The notes under the pieces: model-generated
Database searches by the model: none
What the model was told of the DNA's origin: nothing
Seen by the model: only the letters and a program-made list of their open reading frames with translations
Assembly (NCBI GenBank): GCA_013399305.1
Contig: VXAI01000019.1
Span: forward strand, 2,293,952 to 2,357,951
Direction: 5' to 3'
Source: Rostratula benghalensis
Lineage: Eukaryota; Chordata; Aves; Charadriiformes; Rostratulidae
DNA length: 64,000 nucleotides
Shown: in pieces, positions 25,796 to 38,100 of the stretch
How positions within the stretch are numbered: the first letter of the stretch is position 1
How the letters are laid out: each line of letters opens with the position of its first letter
Program-made: the position numbers and the translations under genes

Positions 25796-28700
25796 TCCTG
25801 ACCAAACTGCACAACCAGAGATCATGGCAGCACAGGCGGGTACCAGGGCTTCCCTGAAGCAGGAATCACTTGCTGTACCTGCGCTGGAGTCCAAGTGGCT
25901 CCTGTAGATGATGTTCAAACATTCACAGCATCTTTCTTTGCACTTAATGTTCCTCTTCTGCTTAAGCTAGCAAGCAGCTAGGAAGATGAATGACTTTTTT
26001 TTTTATTTTTTTTTTTAACTTAATTGGACAATGGGCAGGGAGGGAGGGAAAGAAGTCTGCAGAAACTTTCTTCAGGAGCTGATACCTCAGGTAACAACAG
26101 GGGGATACCCATAACTCGTAACTTCCCGCAAAGATCAAAAGCCACATGTGGGGTTAATCCCTATGAAAGATCTGCAGCTTGAAACACCTCTAGTTGTGCC
26201 ACTAAAATGCAGCAAGAATTGAAAAAAAAGTAGTTAACTTTACACATGCATCTCCTCTTTCTTGACCCTGACTTCTGGCTGAGGGGTCCCTCCTGAGACA
26301 CAGGAATACAGGTTTGATAGGGGTACCCTATTCATTTCATAACAGGACTGGGGGTTTTTTTGGTGGCAAAACATCTCAGTTTAAGTGAGTTAAGCAGGTG
26401 GCAGACTGTACAGTAATATTTATTGGAAAGAAGTGAACTCAGATTTATACAGCAAGTGGCCTGTGCTTATGGCTAAGCAAGGCAAAGTTTTCTGGCTGTC
26501 TGTTTTATCTGGAGTGGAATAATTTGCAAATGATTTTTTAAGTTCACTCATTCTTCTGCTGGAAGCATTTCCAATATTTCTGGCCTACAACTTCAAGTAT
26601 ATGAGAATGCTTAGCACAAAATCTGTTGTTGTAATAAGTATAAACATAACATTTTTAATCATTTAAGTGCTTCTGGTATTAGCAATATTCAAACATACGT
26701 AAAAATAAAGGCCATTAAAATATCTTAAGTCTAAAGACAGCATTAAACAAATCATTAATGAGTAATTATTTGTAACACTTTCCCAACTTTCCTACTAAAG
26801 GATTGCTAGTTCTCTCTAAAAAAAGGGTGAGCTTTCATGAAAAGAATTTCACCACAGATGTTCCCGGCTGCCCTGCTTCCTGCCTAACCAGAAGAATTTC
26901 CATCACATCACACACTGTTCACACAACCGTCTTGAAGAAGAACCTTTAATCGCTGTAAATGTATAAGCAACATAGGACCATGACAAGTAGCAGCAAAATT
27001 AACCTTAACCAGGAGCTGAAGACAGGAGCCAGGGTTATTAGTGCCCTTGCCCCAACCACTAGAGATCAGTGAAGAGGACACCAACGGGATGTTTGTAAAC
27101 AGCAACCGCAAGGAAACCTCTCAGCCAGATACATGTATTTAAGGTGGGTTATTTCTATGCTTGAGTATGAGGACAGCTATATTAAATAGTTTTTTGGGTT
27201 TTTTTAAGGAAGATTTAAAGATGTAATTATACTGCTGACGTATTCCACTTATTTAGTTTCAATGCTCCATGACCAAGAAACAGTGCTAGGAAAGAGCACT
27301 GTTGATGGACATGGTTGGAAAGGTGCTGGTGATAGCACTAACTGTAATCTAAATCATTAATTAATTAACATCTCTGCAGCACTTGTTTACCATATTATCA
27401 TAGTAAAAATAATTGCTTAACCTCCTCTTGAAAACAAGATTTAATCCAATCAAATCTTTCTGACAACACCACTACTCCACTGGACCACAGACAGCAGAAA
27501 CATCTAGAGAAGAACAAACAGGTACAGGTGAACTCAGCCAGTTTGACTGATGCAGCCTTCACTGGATTTTGTTCTGGGGGGAAGACAAGCCAAGACTGAA
27601 GGAATCTGGCTGCAAATAATTTTACAAATGAACAAGATTTTGGTATGGTACTTGGTGAAACAGTCAAGCTGTTTGAAGCACCCCTGCATTTCCTAAAAGA
27701 CATCAAGTTTCCCAGCTTTGGACCTAGGTTCTTCCAACGTGTTGTGCATAGGGATGATGCACTACTGATCCCACTGATCTGATCCCACTCGGGGATTAAA
27801 ATTTTGGTTTTAATAACAAAACCAGTAGAAACACTGCTTCACAATACAACAGCAAGTTAACAGCCAGTCTGTAAACAGAAATTGTCATCTTTTGCCATTG
27901 ACTGCAATGAGAGTGGTAGGTGTGGTTCCAATCTCTCCAGTACCGCCTCCATAGTACTGCACATATAATTACATTTGATTAATTGAAGATGCAAGAAACT
28001 TTTTCTGCCTCCCACCCCCATCCCACATCAGAGTTTTCTGTGCCAACAAAGCAAGCAGAGCAACACAGAACAGCCAGCCGATTGGCTGCAAATACTCAAT
28101 AGGCTGCATTCTCCCATGGAAAATTCATGCTATTGTTTTCCTCAAAAAAGCTATTGCTTTATGACTTAGAAAGTTCAAATTAAAAGGACTGAATGGGCAG
28201 TGATGCTTTATTTGTCTGAATGCTGCAAGCCATGTTCCACTATGGAAACATGCACTTGCACGGGCTGCAAAACTGGTAGAGGCAGCTTTTAAAAGTTTAA
28301 CTCCAGTTTTACCGCACTGGAAATCCCCTGAAGTAATTTAAAAGTTATTCAGGTTTTTCAGTGTAATTGCAGCTGCCTGTCACTTCCAAACCCCAACCTG
28401 CTTCCCAGCACCAGAAGCCACAGCCAGGCCCTGTCCACCATCAGACACATCAAGTGGGAACAAACGCACACTTAGAACATGAAACAATCTTTGCAGAAAT
28501 AATTTTCCTAGGCCTTTCATGTTTACTCTCCAATTAGCTAGTCTTCTACGAATGAGAGCTTGAAGAAGCAGCTCTACTTATTTCATGTTGGCAAATACTT
28601 CAGGCATCCCTCACATGTAATTAATCCCTTCAAGTGAAGGGGTAACGAAATCCAACATCGCTCACTACAGTGGAGCCAGAATGCAGAAGCTGCCACGCAT

Positions 28701-31700
28701 CTGCTTTTCACAGCACTCCACTGCTGCTTTCTCCACAGATTTGTTTGCTTTCTTGAGCAGAGCTCCTCACTTACATTCACTTCCATGCATCCTTTAGGTG
28801 GAAAGGTCACATACAAGGGGATTTTTTTACTTTTGTTGTTGGTTTGTCATGTTTTGGTGGGGTTTTTGGGGGGATTGGGGGTTCTTTGTTTTGGGGTTTT
28901 TTTTAGTAGTTCCTTTCTGCTATCCAGGCTTTCTTTGAAGAGACCTGTAGCCACCTTCATTTTACAACCACCATAAATGCACCAGTTGGATGAGATGGGT
29001 ATGGAACACAACCTAAACTTACGACCTCCAAACACAGAGCCCTAGACCCTGAAAACAAGAACCTCCATTTAGCCATCACCTCAATGCCCATTGAAGCTAT
29101 GACCTACTAAGACTGAAATCAAGCCCATCAGGCAGGTTATTTAGTAGCCAGTCTTAAATAGATTAAGTCAGGAGGCAAAGAGTCTCACTGACTTCAACAG
29201 GAACATGATTAAATCCAAAAATGCCTCATGACGAATGGTTTCCTGCTATTCAACTTTATTTCAAGAGAGAGAAAGCTGACTTTACTTTTGAACTATATTT
29301 TTCCTTGGTAGGTGACACAAATATTTAACATACTTATCTTGTATCAAATCTCTGTGGCAGACTTTTAGATGTAGAATACTTAGTAGGGTTGAGTGTGTAG
29401 GGTATGTTTCTGTAGTTCTATATTAAACCTCAGCGTGGGGCATTAGTCAGTGCTTCAGTTATTCTTCAGGAGGAAAAGGCACGTGAACAGTTAACCAACT
29501 TGTGACACCTCAGGCTTTCAGAATCCTCCTTTGAGAGCACTGCCTTGCGAGGCACAGAAGTAATTTCTTGGTTCCCAATGTGATCTGAAGTAAGATTTCG
29601 GGAAGAAATCGCATTGGAAAGGGATGTCATCTGCTCCAATGAACAGGTCTGTGATGTTTCCTCGTTGCTACCAAGGCAAACAGGAAATTTTAGAAATTGG
29701 TATTGCTGAAGGTTGACACCAGCTACTGTTTGTCCTCTGAGACACCTCTTATTCCCAGGGTAGTGAAAGAGTAACCAGGTTTAGCAAACAATGGAAGTCA
29801 CCAGAGAGTTAAGAGCGCTAAGTACAGCTTGCTTAGGGGAAGAAAGAGGGGAAGAGCTGCAAGAAGGGCTGGATGAAAACATTGAGACAAACCAGTTTAC
29901 GGCAAAAGCAACAGTACAGTTCAGTGTACAGTCCTTGAATAAACTCTGAACAAAAAGCAAAAGAGCTTTGACCTCCATTTGCAAAACCAGTTCCTTGGAT
30001 AGAATTTTACCTTCACGCAAGGGACAACGTAAGTAACTCAAAATGACTTTTTTGAATCATTCATACAAGAATGTCTTTCCCTGGCAGTTTAATACAGAAT
30101 CATAGAGAGATGATGATTTACTCTGTCACACCATCAATGCATGAAGAGCCCAAGAGCACTTTAGTCACTCTTTAGTAAAAATCCTTAATGGTTTGATAAA
30201 GGAAGCAAATGTTAGATTTCATCACTGAAAGACTCTGGTTCATACTTAACTCATACCTATCCTGTTGATGCAGTGCTGAAACACTGAGATTTTTGTTGCA
30301 TTTACTTGCTACAAGTAAGTTTTTCAAGCCACAGAATGGGTAAATAAAGTGCTTCCTGAAGCGTTTTGGTGTTTTTATTCTGCTGAAGAGGACACACACC
30401 ATACACAGCTATATGCAGGTGCTGTACTTCTCGTAGCTGAGAAAAATGACACTTCCCTGTCTGCCTGCACTTAAAGGGAGAAGAAACTTCTGGATGTGAT
30501 GACCTTGAAGCAGTGCAGAGCACACAGCCACGAAAGTCAGACACAAGGCAACAAAGCTAAAAAGCACTTCAAATTTTACAGCAAGTTTCCTCTGGATTTA
30601 TTTCATTCCTAGAAAAAAAAATATCCAATTTTATTTGGTTTTCCCTGAAGGGGCTGTTTGCTTATGCCACAAGATATTTGAACTGCTCCAGTGAGTTTGA
30701 CACCTCCACACAGATAAGGTGTAAGCAATGCAAACCCACTCCAGCTCAAGGATCCATTTCACTATAAATGCAATGACTAATCCAGACTAATTTAACACCA
30801 GTGGAAACTACCCTATGTTTCCATATGGAACCGGAGTCTTACTACATACCGTGAGGAAACCATGGTGGGCTGCTCCAAAACACCCTCAGGTCAGAATGGA
30901 AACCCAAGAGTGACTTCCATCCTCTTCCACCCCACCGTGCTTACGTCCTAACTTCACCACATAACCCCGCAGACTGGCAGCCAGGAGGTGGTAATGGTAG
31001 AGCCCAGCTTGATCCGTGCTCTGCGCTTCAACAATTGCCATCAGTATCCCAAGGATGCTCTGCAGTGGTAGAAGGCACCCGGTCTATGCTGTTATGAAAG
31101 GGACCAAAGGATGAAATCTGTGCTAACACTTACTAAAAGTGCAATTTATGCCAAAACTGGACCTGAACAGTGTTTCCATAACCCTCAGACATGTTCACAT
31201 TCCCGTGGGGACCCTGAAATTCCATTTTTCACTTGCTCCCTCCTTTATTTCTTGGTACAGCCCCTACTATATTCTATTTCTCACTGCTTACGTGAGCTTG
31301 GAAAGAAGCCACATGTCATTTTAATCCAATTAAACCACTACAAGAAAAGATACTCTTACTGGCACTGCAAAAACAAATATGGCTCCTCCCAGTATGTAAC
31401 AAAAAAAAAAAAAAAAGAACCTTTTACCCTTGTGAGACACATTGTCACTGCCTGATCTACTCTTCCTGAGTTACACAAACCTGAAATAATCACTAATAAG
31501 CTTCAATGCATTCCACTGTGTTGTAAAACCACCGCGTGTCTACACACACTTGTGCTCTCTACTGCAGAATATGACCTGGTTTTCAGATGCCCTACTTTTT
31601 TGGGTATGTTCAACCACTGGTCAGCTTTCTGCTCGCACACCAGCTTCCTACAGAAACACAGGGGTGGCAAAGCAGAAGCAGGAGCCCAGGCAAAACCTCC

Positions 31701-32576
31701 TCTGAGCTTCCAACGCAGCACCATCAGCCTGTACGTGCCACACACGCAGACAACACACAGAAGGTCTCTTCAGGGCTCCTGATTTGAAGTGCTGCCTAAC
31801 TGCAACACAGGGCTTGGCAATCTCTTTTACATGCTGTATTTAACAGAGCCATCCCACAGGCAGGTTTTGCTTCCACATCCACTCAGACGGAGTAAAACCA
31901 CAAACGGATTCACATCAGTGTAAAATTCCTGTGACACATGCAGCACTAACATTATTTTTTTTTTTTTTTTTTCACAAATGATATAAATTTCAGTAAATGA
32001 ACATTTGAAAGACTGTCCATGACATCCCTGCACACCCTTCTCTTTTAGGATTTTTGTCCCTGGAATGCGTGCTGTGTGGAAATTTCTCACTCACAGCAAC
32101 ACCAGGGATGTATGTATATGCACAAAGACTCTCTTACGTAAGAATTTTAGCATCAAGGTATTTTAATCCCAGCTTAAAGCCCTGCAAGCAAGCTGCAAAC
32201 AGAAGCTTATATTATGTTTGAAGAGTCAGCCTGTATTATGTTCATAACTCAATTTATCATCCAGGAGGGACTCAGAAACTGGATTTACTTTGCCAGGGAT
32301 AAGTAATGACAAGGGGAATGGTTTAAGCTGCTGTGTGAAATGCCAGGACAGGAAGGAAAGCTGACAGGTAGAACTGAACTCCAAAAATTATAAAAGCAAA
32401 GAGGGTGGTGTTCAAGAGAGAAAGGAAATCCCTGAGAGGAAGAGTTTCTGCAAAACTAGTTTATGGAGCTGCCTGATCCTCCCTGAGCGAGATGCAAGAA
32501 AATTACAAGTAGTGCAGGGGAGAAAGAGACTTATGTAATATGCAGCCTGCCATTGTTTTCTCTATATATCTTAGTC

Positions 32577-32606
32577 AAAACAAACAAACAACAAACAACA
32601 AACAAC
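32577..32606 (+). repeat. (CAAA)/(CAA) simple repeat
   Basis: CAAACAAACAACAAACAACA-type low-complexity stretch in the intron just below the ATIP1 exon. Confidence 0.85.
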
Positions 32607-33490
32607 TGCCACCCTCCGCCAAAATGACACATCTATGCCCAGGAAAAAAGTTCCACTTCCATAACCTCATTCCCATTCCAGGTACTGGCTTTATTAGCTT
32701 TACCTGCTGCTGAAGATGAAAATCAGGTCAGATGCACCTGAGAATTTTGTGGTGGGTTTTAGTTTGGGGTTTTTTTTTGTTTGTTTGCTTTCTTTGTTGT
32801 TTTGGGATTTGTAGGTTTTGGCAGGATGGTGTTTTTTTCTTTTTTTAAAACACACTTGTCTTGAACGTCTCTAAAACTGCATTTTTTTAGGTTTGGATTG
32901 ACACAAGTAAGCGTAAAAGTTTGCTTGTCCTACTTGCAAATAAGATGTATTTAGCATGATGTGTACGATAACAGATACCTACACCTAAGTATTCAAATAT
33001 TTTTGAGCAGAAAGCCACAATGTGACAGCCTGTATTCATTCCACCCCCACCCCCATTCACCCCCCCAACCCGGGCACACAAGCAAGGTGTAGAAAAGACG
33101 TTGCCCCCAGCAGATCACCATTAAACTGGTGGAATAAATATTTAATAGCACAGACTTCCCAATGCTATTTTTGGATACGTGGGAGGAAAGAGCACATTCC
33201 AATTTGCATTTCATAAACAGAACTAACCCATCTTCCAAACAAGCAGCTCAGCCTGGGTTGCACGCACACACACAGAGACTCACAACAGGAAACTACTTGG
33301 CTCCAAAGTCAGACTTCTGTGTGAAATTCACAAAAAAACCCCCAAACCCAACCAACCAAAAAGCAACTAAACCCCAAACCTTTCATGCCCAGTACAGTTT
33401 TTATTTGCTAAAAATAAGCTTCCATGAAAGTAAACAGATATTCCTTCCAATGCATGCTCTGATAATTGTCATATTAGAAAGCCCACAAAC

Positions 33491-33611
33491 CTGTATGAAA
33501 TATAACAGTGCTTTTCCTGTAGCCTGAGGGGAGACGAATGTTTCGGAGCAACCCCTTTGCTGTCAGCCGTACCCGCATGTTGGATAAGGAAAATTTCGGG
33601 GACCATAACAT
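33491..33611 (-). CDS. MTUS1: MTUS1 alternative first coding exon, ATIP1-type N terminus
   Basis: The exon encodes 40 residues plus one base. It begins [20 protein letters not shown], continues [20 protein letters not shown], then the donor GTTTGT at 33490. It lines up along its full length with the known mammalian ATIP1 N terminus ([32 protein letters not shown]), with conservative changes. The start is the ATG at 33611, as in mammals; the open frame extends upstream only through non-ATG codons. The exon ends in phase 1 and joins the shared exon at 10604, making Val. The short isoform with this start lacks the ATIP3 microtubule-binding region and in mammals interacts with the AT2 receptor. 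The stretch is basic and moderately amphipathic, with no classical signal peptide. Confidence 0.93.
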
Positions 33612-33615
33612 GTCT

Positions 33616-33657
33616 TCAGTGCAAATGGAAAACAAACAAGCACGAAATAGCCTCCAT
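33616..33657 (-). other. Upstream ORF in the presumed ATIP1 leader
   Basis: A 13-codon ORF ([13 protein letters not shown]) ends with TGA four bases before the ATIP1 start codon at 33611, in another frame. Further upstream, at 33669-33664, ATG is followed directly by TGA, a minimal start-stop element. Both lie in the mRNA only if transcription begins above 33669, which the sequence does not prove. If so, they would be expected to reduce initiation at the main start or allow reinitiation. Confidence 0.4.
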
Positions 33658-33785
33658 GTACTGTCACATACTAAGCTTTTAAAGCTCTCCTGGCAGAAGT
33701 AAAGCAATTCTTGCTCAAAGAAACAGGCTTGAAGAAATAATCAAGTCTCCATTCCTCCGCTCTTATTCCTTATGCACAGACAAGC

Positions 33786-33811
33786 AAAAAAAAAAAAAAA
33801 AAAAAAAAAAA
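33786..33811 (+). repeat. Poly(A) run of 26
   Basis: Homopolymer in the presumed ATIP1 5' flank. No adjacent retroposed gene body was recognised. Confidence 0.95.
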
Positions 33812-34021
33812 CACCACAAAAAACCCCCCAATTTAAAAATTCAGTAAAAGCAGATATCCACGGCGTAAATGCTGCTGGCAGCTTCTCCTCACCAGATGTT
33901 GTGGAAACAAAGCTTGTCCTCAGAATAAAACCGACTTAGTGATTCGGAAAACCAACAGCCTCTGAATTGCATCACAGTGTTGATGCTTAATCGGCTACGG
34001 GACTCCGTGGGGCTGGGAGCT

Positions 34022-34081
34022 GGAAAAGGAGAAAAGGGAGGAGGAGGAGGAGGAGGGAGGAGGAAGAGGAGGAGGAAGTGG
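34022..34081 (+). repeat. GGA-rich purine tract
   Basis: A nearly pure A/G stretch built on GGA and GAA triplets, upstream of the ATIP1 first exon. On the gene strand it is a CCT/TCC pyrimidine tract. Such tracts can form triplex structures, which is general knowledge and not shown here. Confidence 0.85.
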
Positions 34082-34960
34082 GTGGTCTCCCCAGCTGAAT
34101 ATATCATCTAGCAATGTCACAGACCATGTAATTGTTCTTTGGAGACTGTTTGGGAGATCATTTTAATATTTCTGGAGGCATATTGCAGCTCTCCTCTCCA
34201 AGAATCTTTCCAGGGTGCAATTTTATTTTTTTTTTAAACCAGTTTCTTTCAATTGACATGAATTTAATCAAAAGGGATTTATCAGCTAACACTTCCTCCC
34301 AGCTTTTCTTTTAGCATTAAATATTATGTCAACATTTAAAGTCTGAACAAATCCACAAACACATACTCTAAGAATCTGAGACCTGCTGCAAACAAACAGT
34401 ATTTAGCTTGGCAGCTCAGCGCTGCAGATGCTCCCATTTATCAGACAAGGAGCAAGGAGGCAGGCATCAATTCCACATTAAAAAAAGCTCTCTGCCAGCT
34501 GGGTTTTGAAGGCACCCAAACACTATAGCAAACAAGAAGTGTTGCAGGAGTTCCTTCAAATTAGATGCCTTCTCCATATTTAATTAGCCCTCCTAAAAAT
34601 AGTAAATTTATTTCTTATTACTATTTAATGAGCTCAAGAGTTTTGCATATACCACGGTCCCTTTTCAGCTGCCACTAGCACAGAATAAAATGAAAAATAG
34701 AGTTTAGAAACTAGAAAACAGAGGAGCAATTGTTTTGCAGAGATTAGAAAGTGTCACATTTTTCACCTACAACCATGACTATAAATGACAAGCTGCCAAG
34801 GCACTCCAGGCTGGCACTCCTCCTTTCTGTGTGAAGAGCAACATTTCACTATTTTGCCCCCATCAGTAGCTGCCTTGTCAGGCAGCCAAAGGAGCAGGGA
34901 CCACCCAAGGATGCCACAGCCACTGCAGGAGACAAGGCAGTAACAGCTCATGCCGTCTAA

Positions 34961-35194
34961 AAGAGCAGATTTAGACTGGATATTAGGAATAAGTTCTTCA
35001 CTCTGAGGGTGGTGGAGCCCTGGAACAGGTTGCCCAGGGAGGTGGCTGAGGCTCCTTCCCTGGAGATATTCAAGGGGAGGCTGGAGGAGGCCCTGGGTAG
35101 CCTGGAGTAGTTGGGGGTGTCCCTGCTGACTGTGGAGAGGTCAGACTAGATGACCCCAGAGGTCTCTTCCAGCCTGGACCATTCTATGATTCTT
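34961..35194 (+). mobile_element. CR1 LINE 3' fragment
   Basis: Sense CR1: TTAGACTGGATATTAGGAAT, TGGAACAGGTTGCCCAGGGA, then GACTAGATGACCCCAGAGGT and CCATTCTATGATTC at the 3' end. It lies about 900 bases upstream of the ATIP1 promoter region. Confidence 0.96.
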
Positions 35195-38100
35195 TTGGTA
35201 TTCTTGAGGAGCTGCCCTCCACAGATTTTTAAAAATCATTTTAGAGCCAACAAAACTAGGTACATTTCCATTGATCACACACTTCTATCATTTAATTTCA
35301 CCAAACCACAGCTAATGCTTTCTAGCACCGCTTCCCTCTGACAGGTTTTCTAGTTCCAGAAACCATTAACCCAAGTTGCTCTGAAGAGGGTATAACCCAA
35401 AGCAAACACAATGCCACCGACAGCTCCCATCCCTGCATTTCCTTACCTGTCCTCTCCTTACCACAAAGCTGTTCTACTTCAAAAGCATGTCCCACTCAAG
35501 TCACATAACATTTTAAATCCTCCGCTGCTTATTTACCTTATCAGCTAGAAATAAAAATAGCACTTTGCTGCTTTATCCTGGCCTCTGGGCACCTCTAACA
35601 TCACAGGGGCGAGTGCAGTGACATTAAAGCAGCTCAATAAAGCTCAAGAGCCACAGCCCTGCATCGAGACCATCAGCCCCACCAAACCAACCCCCCTCCC
35701 CAGCCTGCAGCGGGAGAATGCCGCTCAATGGTTTATGATCGGGTACCAAAATATTTCTTTCCCAGCTCAGTGACCTGAGACCTCAGTGACTCAAGTACTA
35801 CAATACATCTTCATCCACACAAAACCATTCAAAATAAGTACAAAGAAAGTAAATGAGCTTTATTTTTTGTTGTTGTTTGGTTCCCAGGGCAGCCTCTGCA
35901 CACAGCAGGGCATGCATGCCATTACTGGTATAAAACCCTCGTCTATTCCTTCCAGTCTGGAGAGCTTTGGTGCTAGCAGTGGGCGTTCATTTCTCTTCCC
36001 AACAGCCTGCAGATCCAGGCTCTTTCCTAATCCAACACCACCATCACTTTCTGTGCTATCCTTTCTGTGCTGGAAGATTTTTAGGCTTGGAAACCACCTC
36101 AGCAGAAAGCTAGGCGGCTTGTTAGGGCACATCACGGTAGCCTTGTGTATTCAGCCTAGTTCATTGCCCCATCTCTTCAAATCCTAGACCAGCATTGCCA
36201 AATTTTCTCTTAATGACAGAATCTTTAGACTGCGTCCAGGCCCACAGTCAGCCTTCAAACACCACTCAACACCAACCACACCAGGTTCTACTCTCTTGCC
36301 AGGGCACCCTCAGGAACCTCCTTTTGATTTCCTCCTGTCCTCCTCAGCTCCCCAAGGGGGGAGGTATATGTTCTCTCACCATCCCAATGCGATGCTTACA
36401 AAGATGGAAACAGCCCCATCAGGTTAAAAAAGAAAACCAAAACAACCTGAAAAAAAACCCACAAAACCCCACACCCCAAAACAACCCACCGCCTCCATCC
36501 TTACAATGATGCCTGGGAGAAAGGTGAAGAACTTCTCATCAGCCTGTAAAGCCAGAGAGGTTGAAGTGTTCCCCTCAAACCCTAACTTCCTCCCTAGGAA
36601 CAGGAGCTAAAACAAAGAATCTCCAGAGGGCAGGCGTGATGTAATGACCCACTCTGGAGCCTGAGGAAGGAATGAATCATCAGGCACAATGTAAGCAGAT
36701 AAAAGCTCTACAGGGACATAAAAGCCCTGTAGCAGAAGCCAAAACTCGTCTTACAGAGATACACATTTTCCACTGCTTCCTCTTTTCCACCCTGAATCTG
36801 AATGGAAATAGGCCATGAGGAAACAGATATATTGTAGTATCAATTTTTCAAGACAACTTCTAATTAGAGGAAAATCCCTTTTTAGCCTCTGTGGTTGGAG
36901 TCCTGCTAACCCCACAAAGCTAAAAGAGAGTCTGCTTCATGCAGAAGTAGGACCTGGCAACAGTAATTAAAAGCAAGGGATGTGCCAATCCCATCTAGCA
37001 CCCAGAACTCAGCTCTGACAGCAGCCAACAGGAGAGTATGGCTGCTTATCCACGTACAAACATCTCCCAGGAGAGACTTAACTCATGGAGAGGTTCCTCC
37101 AGTGTAGCATTGCCAGAGCTCTGTGTCATACCATGCTATGCTCCACCAAGGTGGTGGCTGTATGTTCACCAGCTCTGTGTCCAGCGCTGTTGTTCCCTTG
37201 GCTCAGGAAAACAGTTCCCTCCAGGTCTGGGTCTGTTCTCTCAAAACCATCTCTTGCCTGGTGCCAGATGGGTACAAAGCCAGGACGTAATCCATGGGAT
37301 CCCAACTCCGAACGCCAGGAACTTGCACCGTCTGCATTTCACACATAACATGAGGATCACAGAGAGGTCTTTTTCTAACTTGACACAGGATAAGGGCGAC
37401 GGAAAATAGCTCCAGAAACCAGCAGAATAAAATAGCAAGTGATACACAGCCCAGACAGAGGACAAAAGGACTAACAGGTTTTATTTACCAGCACCTTACT
37501 GCTGGCTTCCCACCATCCCCAAGGGCAAAATGGGTGATGGACGTGGACAAAGGGGCCCTATGCTGTCATGACCATGTAATTCCAGTTGGGTTGGTAAATG
37601 CATCGACTGCACGATGCATCTGACACGATCGGATTGATGGTGGGGCTAGACCTATTTTAACCCCAACAGATTTAGCGTATCTGCCTCTCCCTGGGAACAC
37701 TGGCAACGTGACAAGGAAGGAGCAAAGGGCGCTGGCATCAGAAGGCTCCTCAGCTGAGCCTCACAAAGCCACGTCTGCAGTATCTGTACGTGTTTCTGCT
37801 GTCCCTGTCCCCCTTTCCACATCCAGTAATCACTACAAAAGCCATCAGAGTACAGTAAGTGTCCTGTTGCAAAGAAGAATAAATTAGAGGCTGGATCTTC
37901 AGATCTGAGGTCCACGTAGAGGACAACTGGCTCCACGTCATAAGACAGCAAGGGCAGTGCGGAGCAGATGGATTTTACTGGCACGCTTCACTTCAGGGAG
38001 AACTGAGAGGTGACTACATATGCAAAGAGAGATGAGAAGAGCCAAAGGGTCATCTGTGTCCTCATTTTTATTTCTGGAAAATGACTGCCCCTCTTGCTTA

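Larger units (their letters stand above)
14734..33490 (-). other. Large intron between the ATIP1 exon and the coiled-coil candidate exon
   Basis: No convincing exon was found. It contains CR1 copies at about 18957, 20436 and 25507, and small tandem duplications. Just upstream of the coiled-coil ORF, at 14797-14810, is an acceptor-like tract ending CCTGACAG. A plus-strand open frame of 197 codons at 15766-16359 has no recognisable features. Confidence 0.6.
33612..34150 (-). promoter_or_regulatory. MTUS1: Candidate promoter and 5' leader region of the ATIP1 transcript
   Basis: An alternative first exon needs its own promoter, and this is the sequence immediately upstream of it. No clear TATA box or CpG island is seen. 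The stretch holds a 26-base A run (33786-33811) and a GGA-rich purine tract (34022-34081), which is pyrimidine-rich on the gene strand. The call is positional inference only. Confidence 0.35.

Noticed and set aside
25645..25857. 70-codon frame starting MQQERFRL
   Set aside because: This is the CR1 ORF2 C-terminal tail, not a host gene.
33889..34107. Minus-strand frame with a Pro run
   Set aside because: It translates the GGA-rich purine tract and is a low-complexity artefact.
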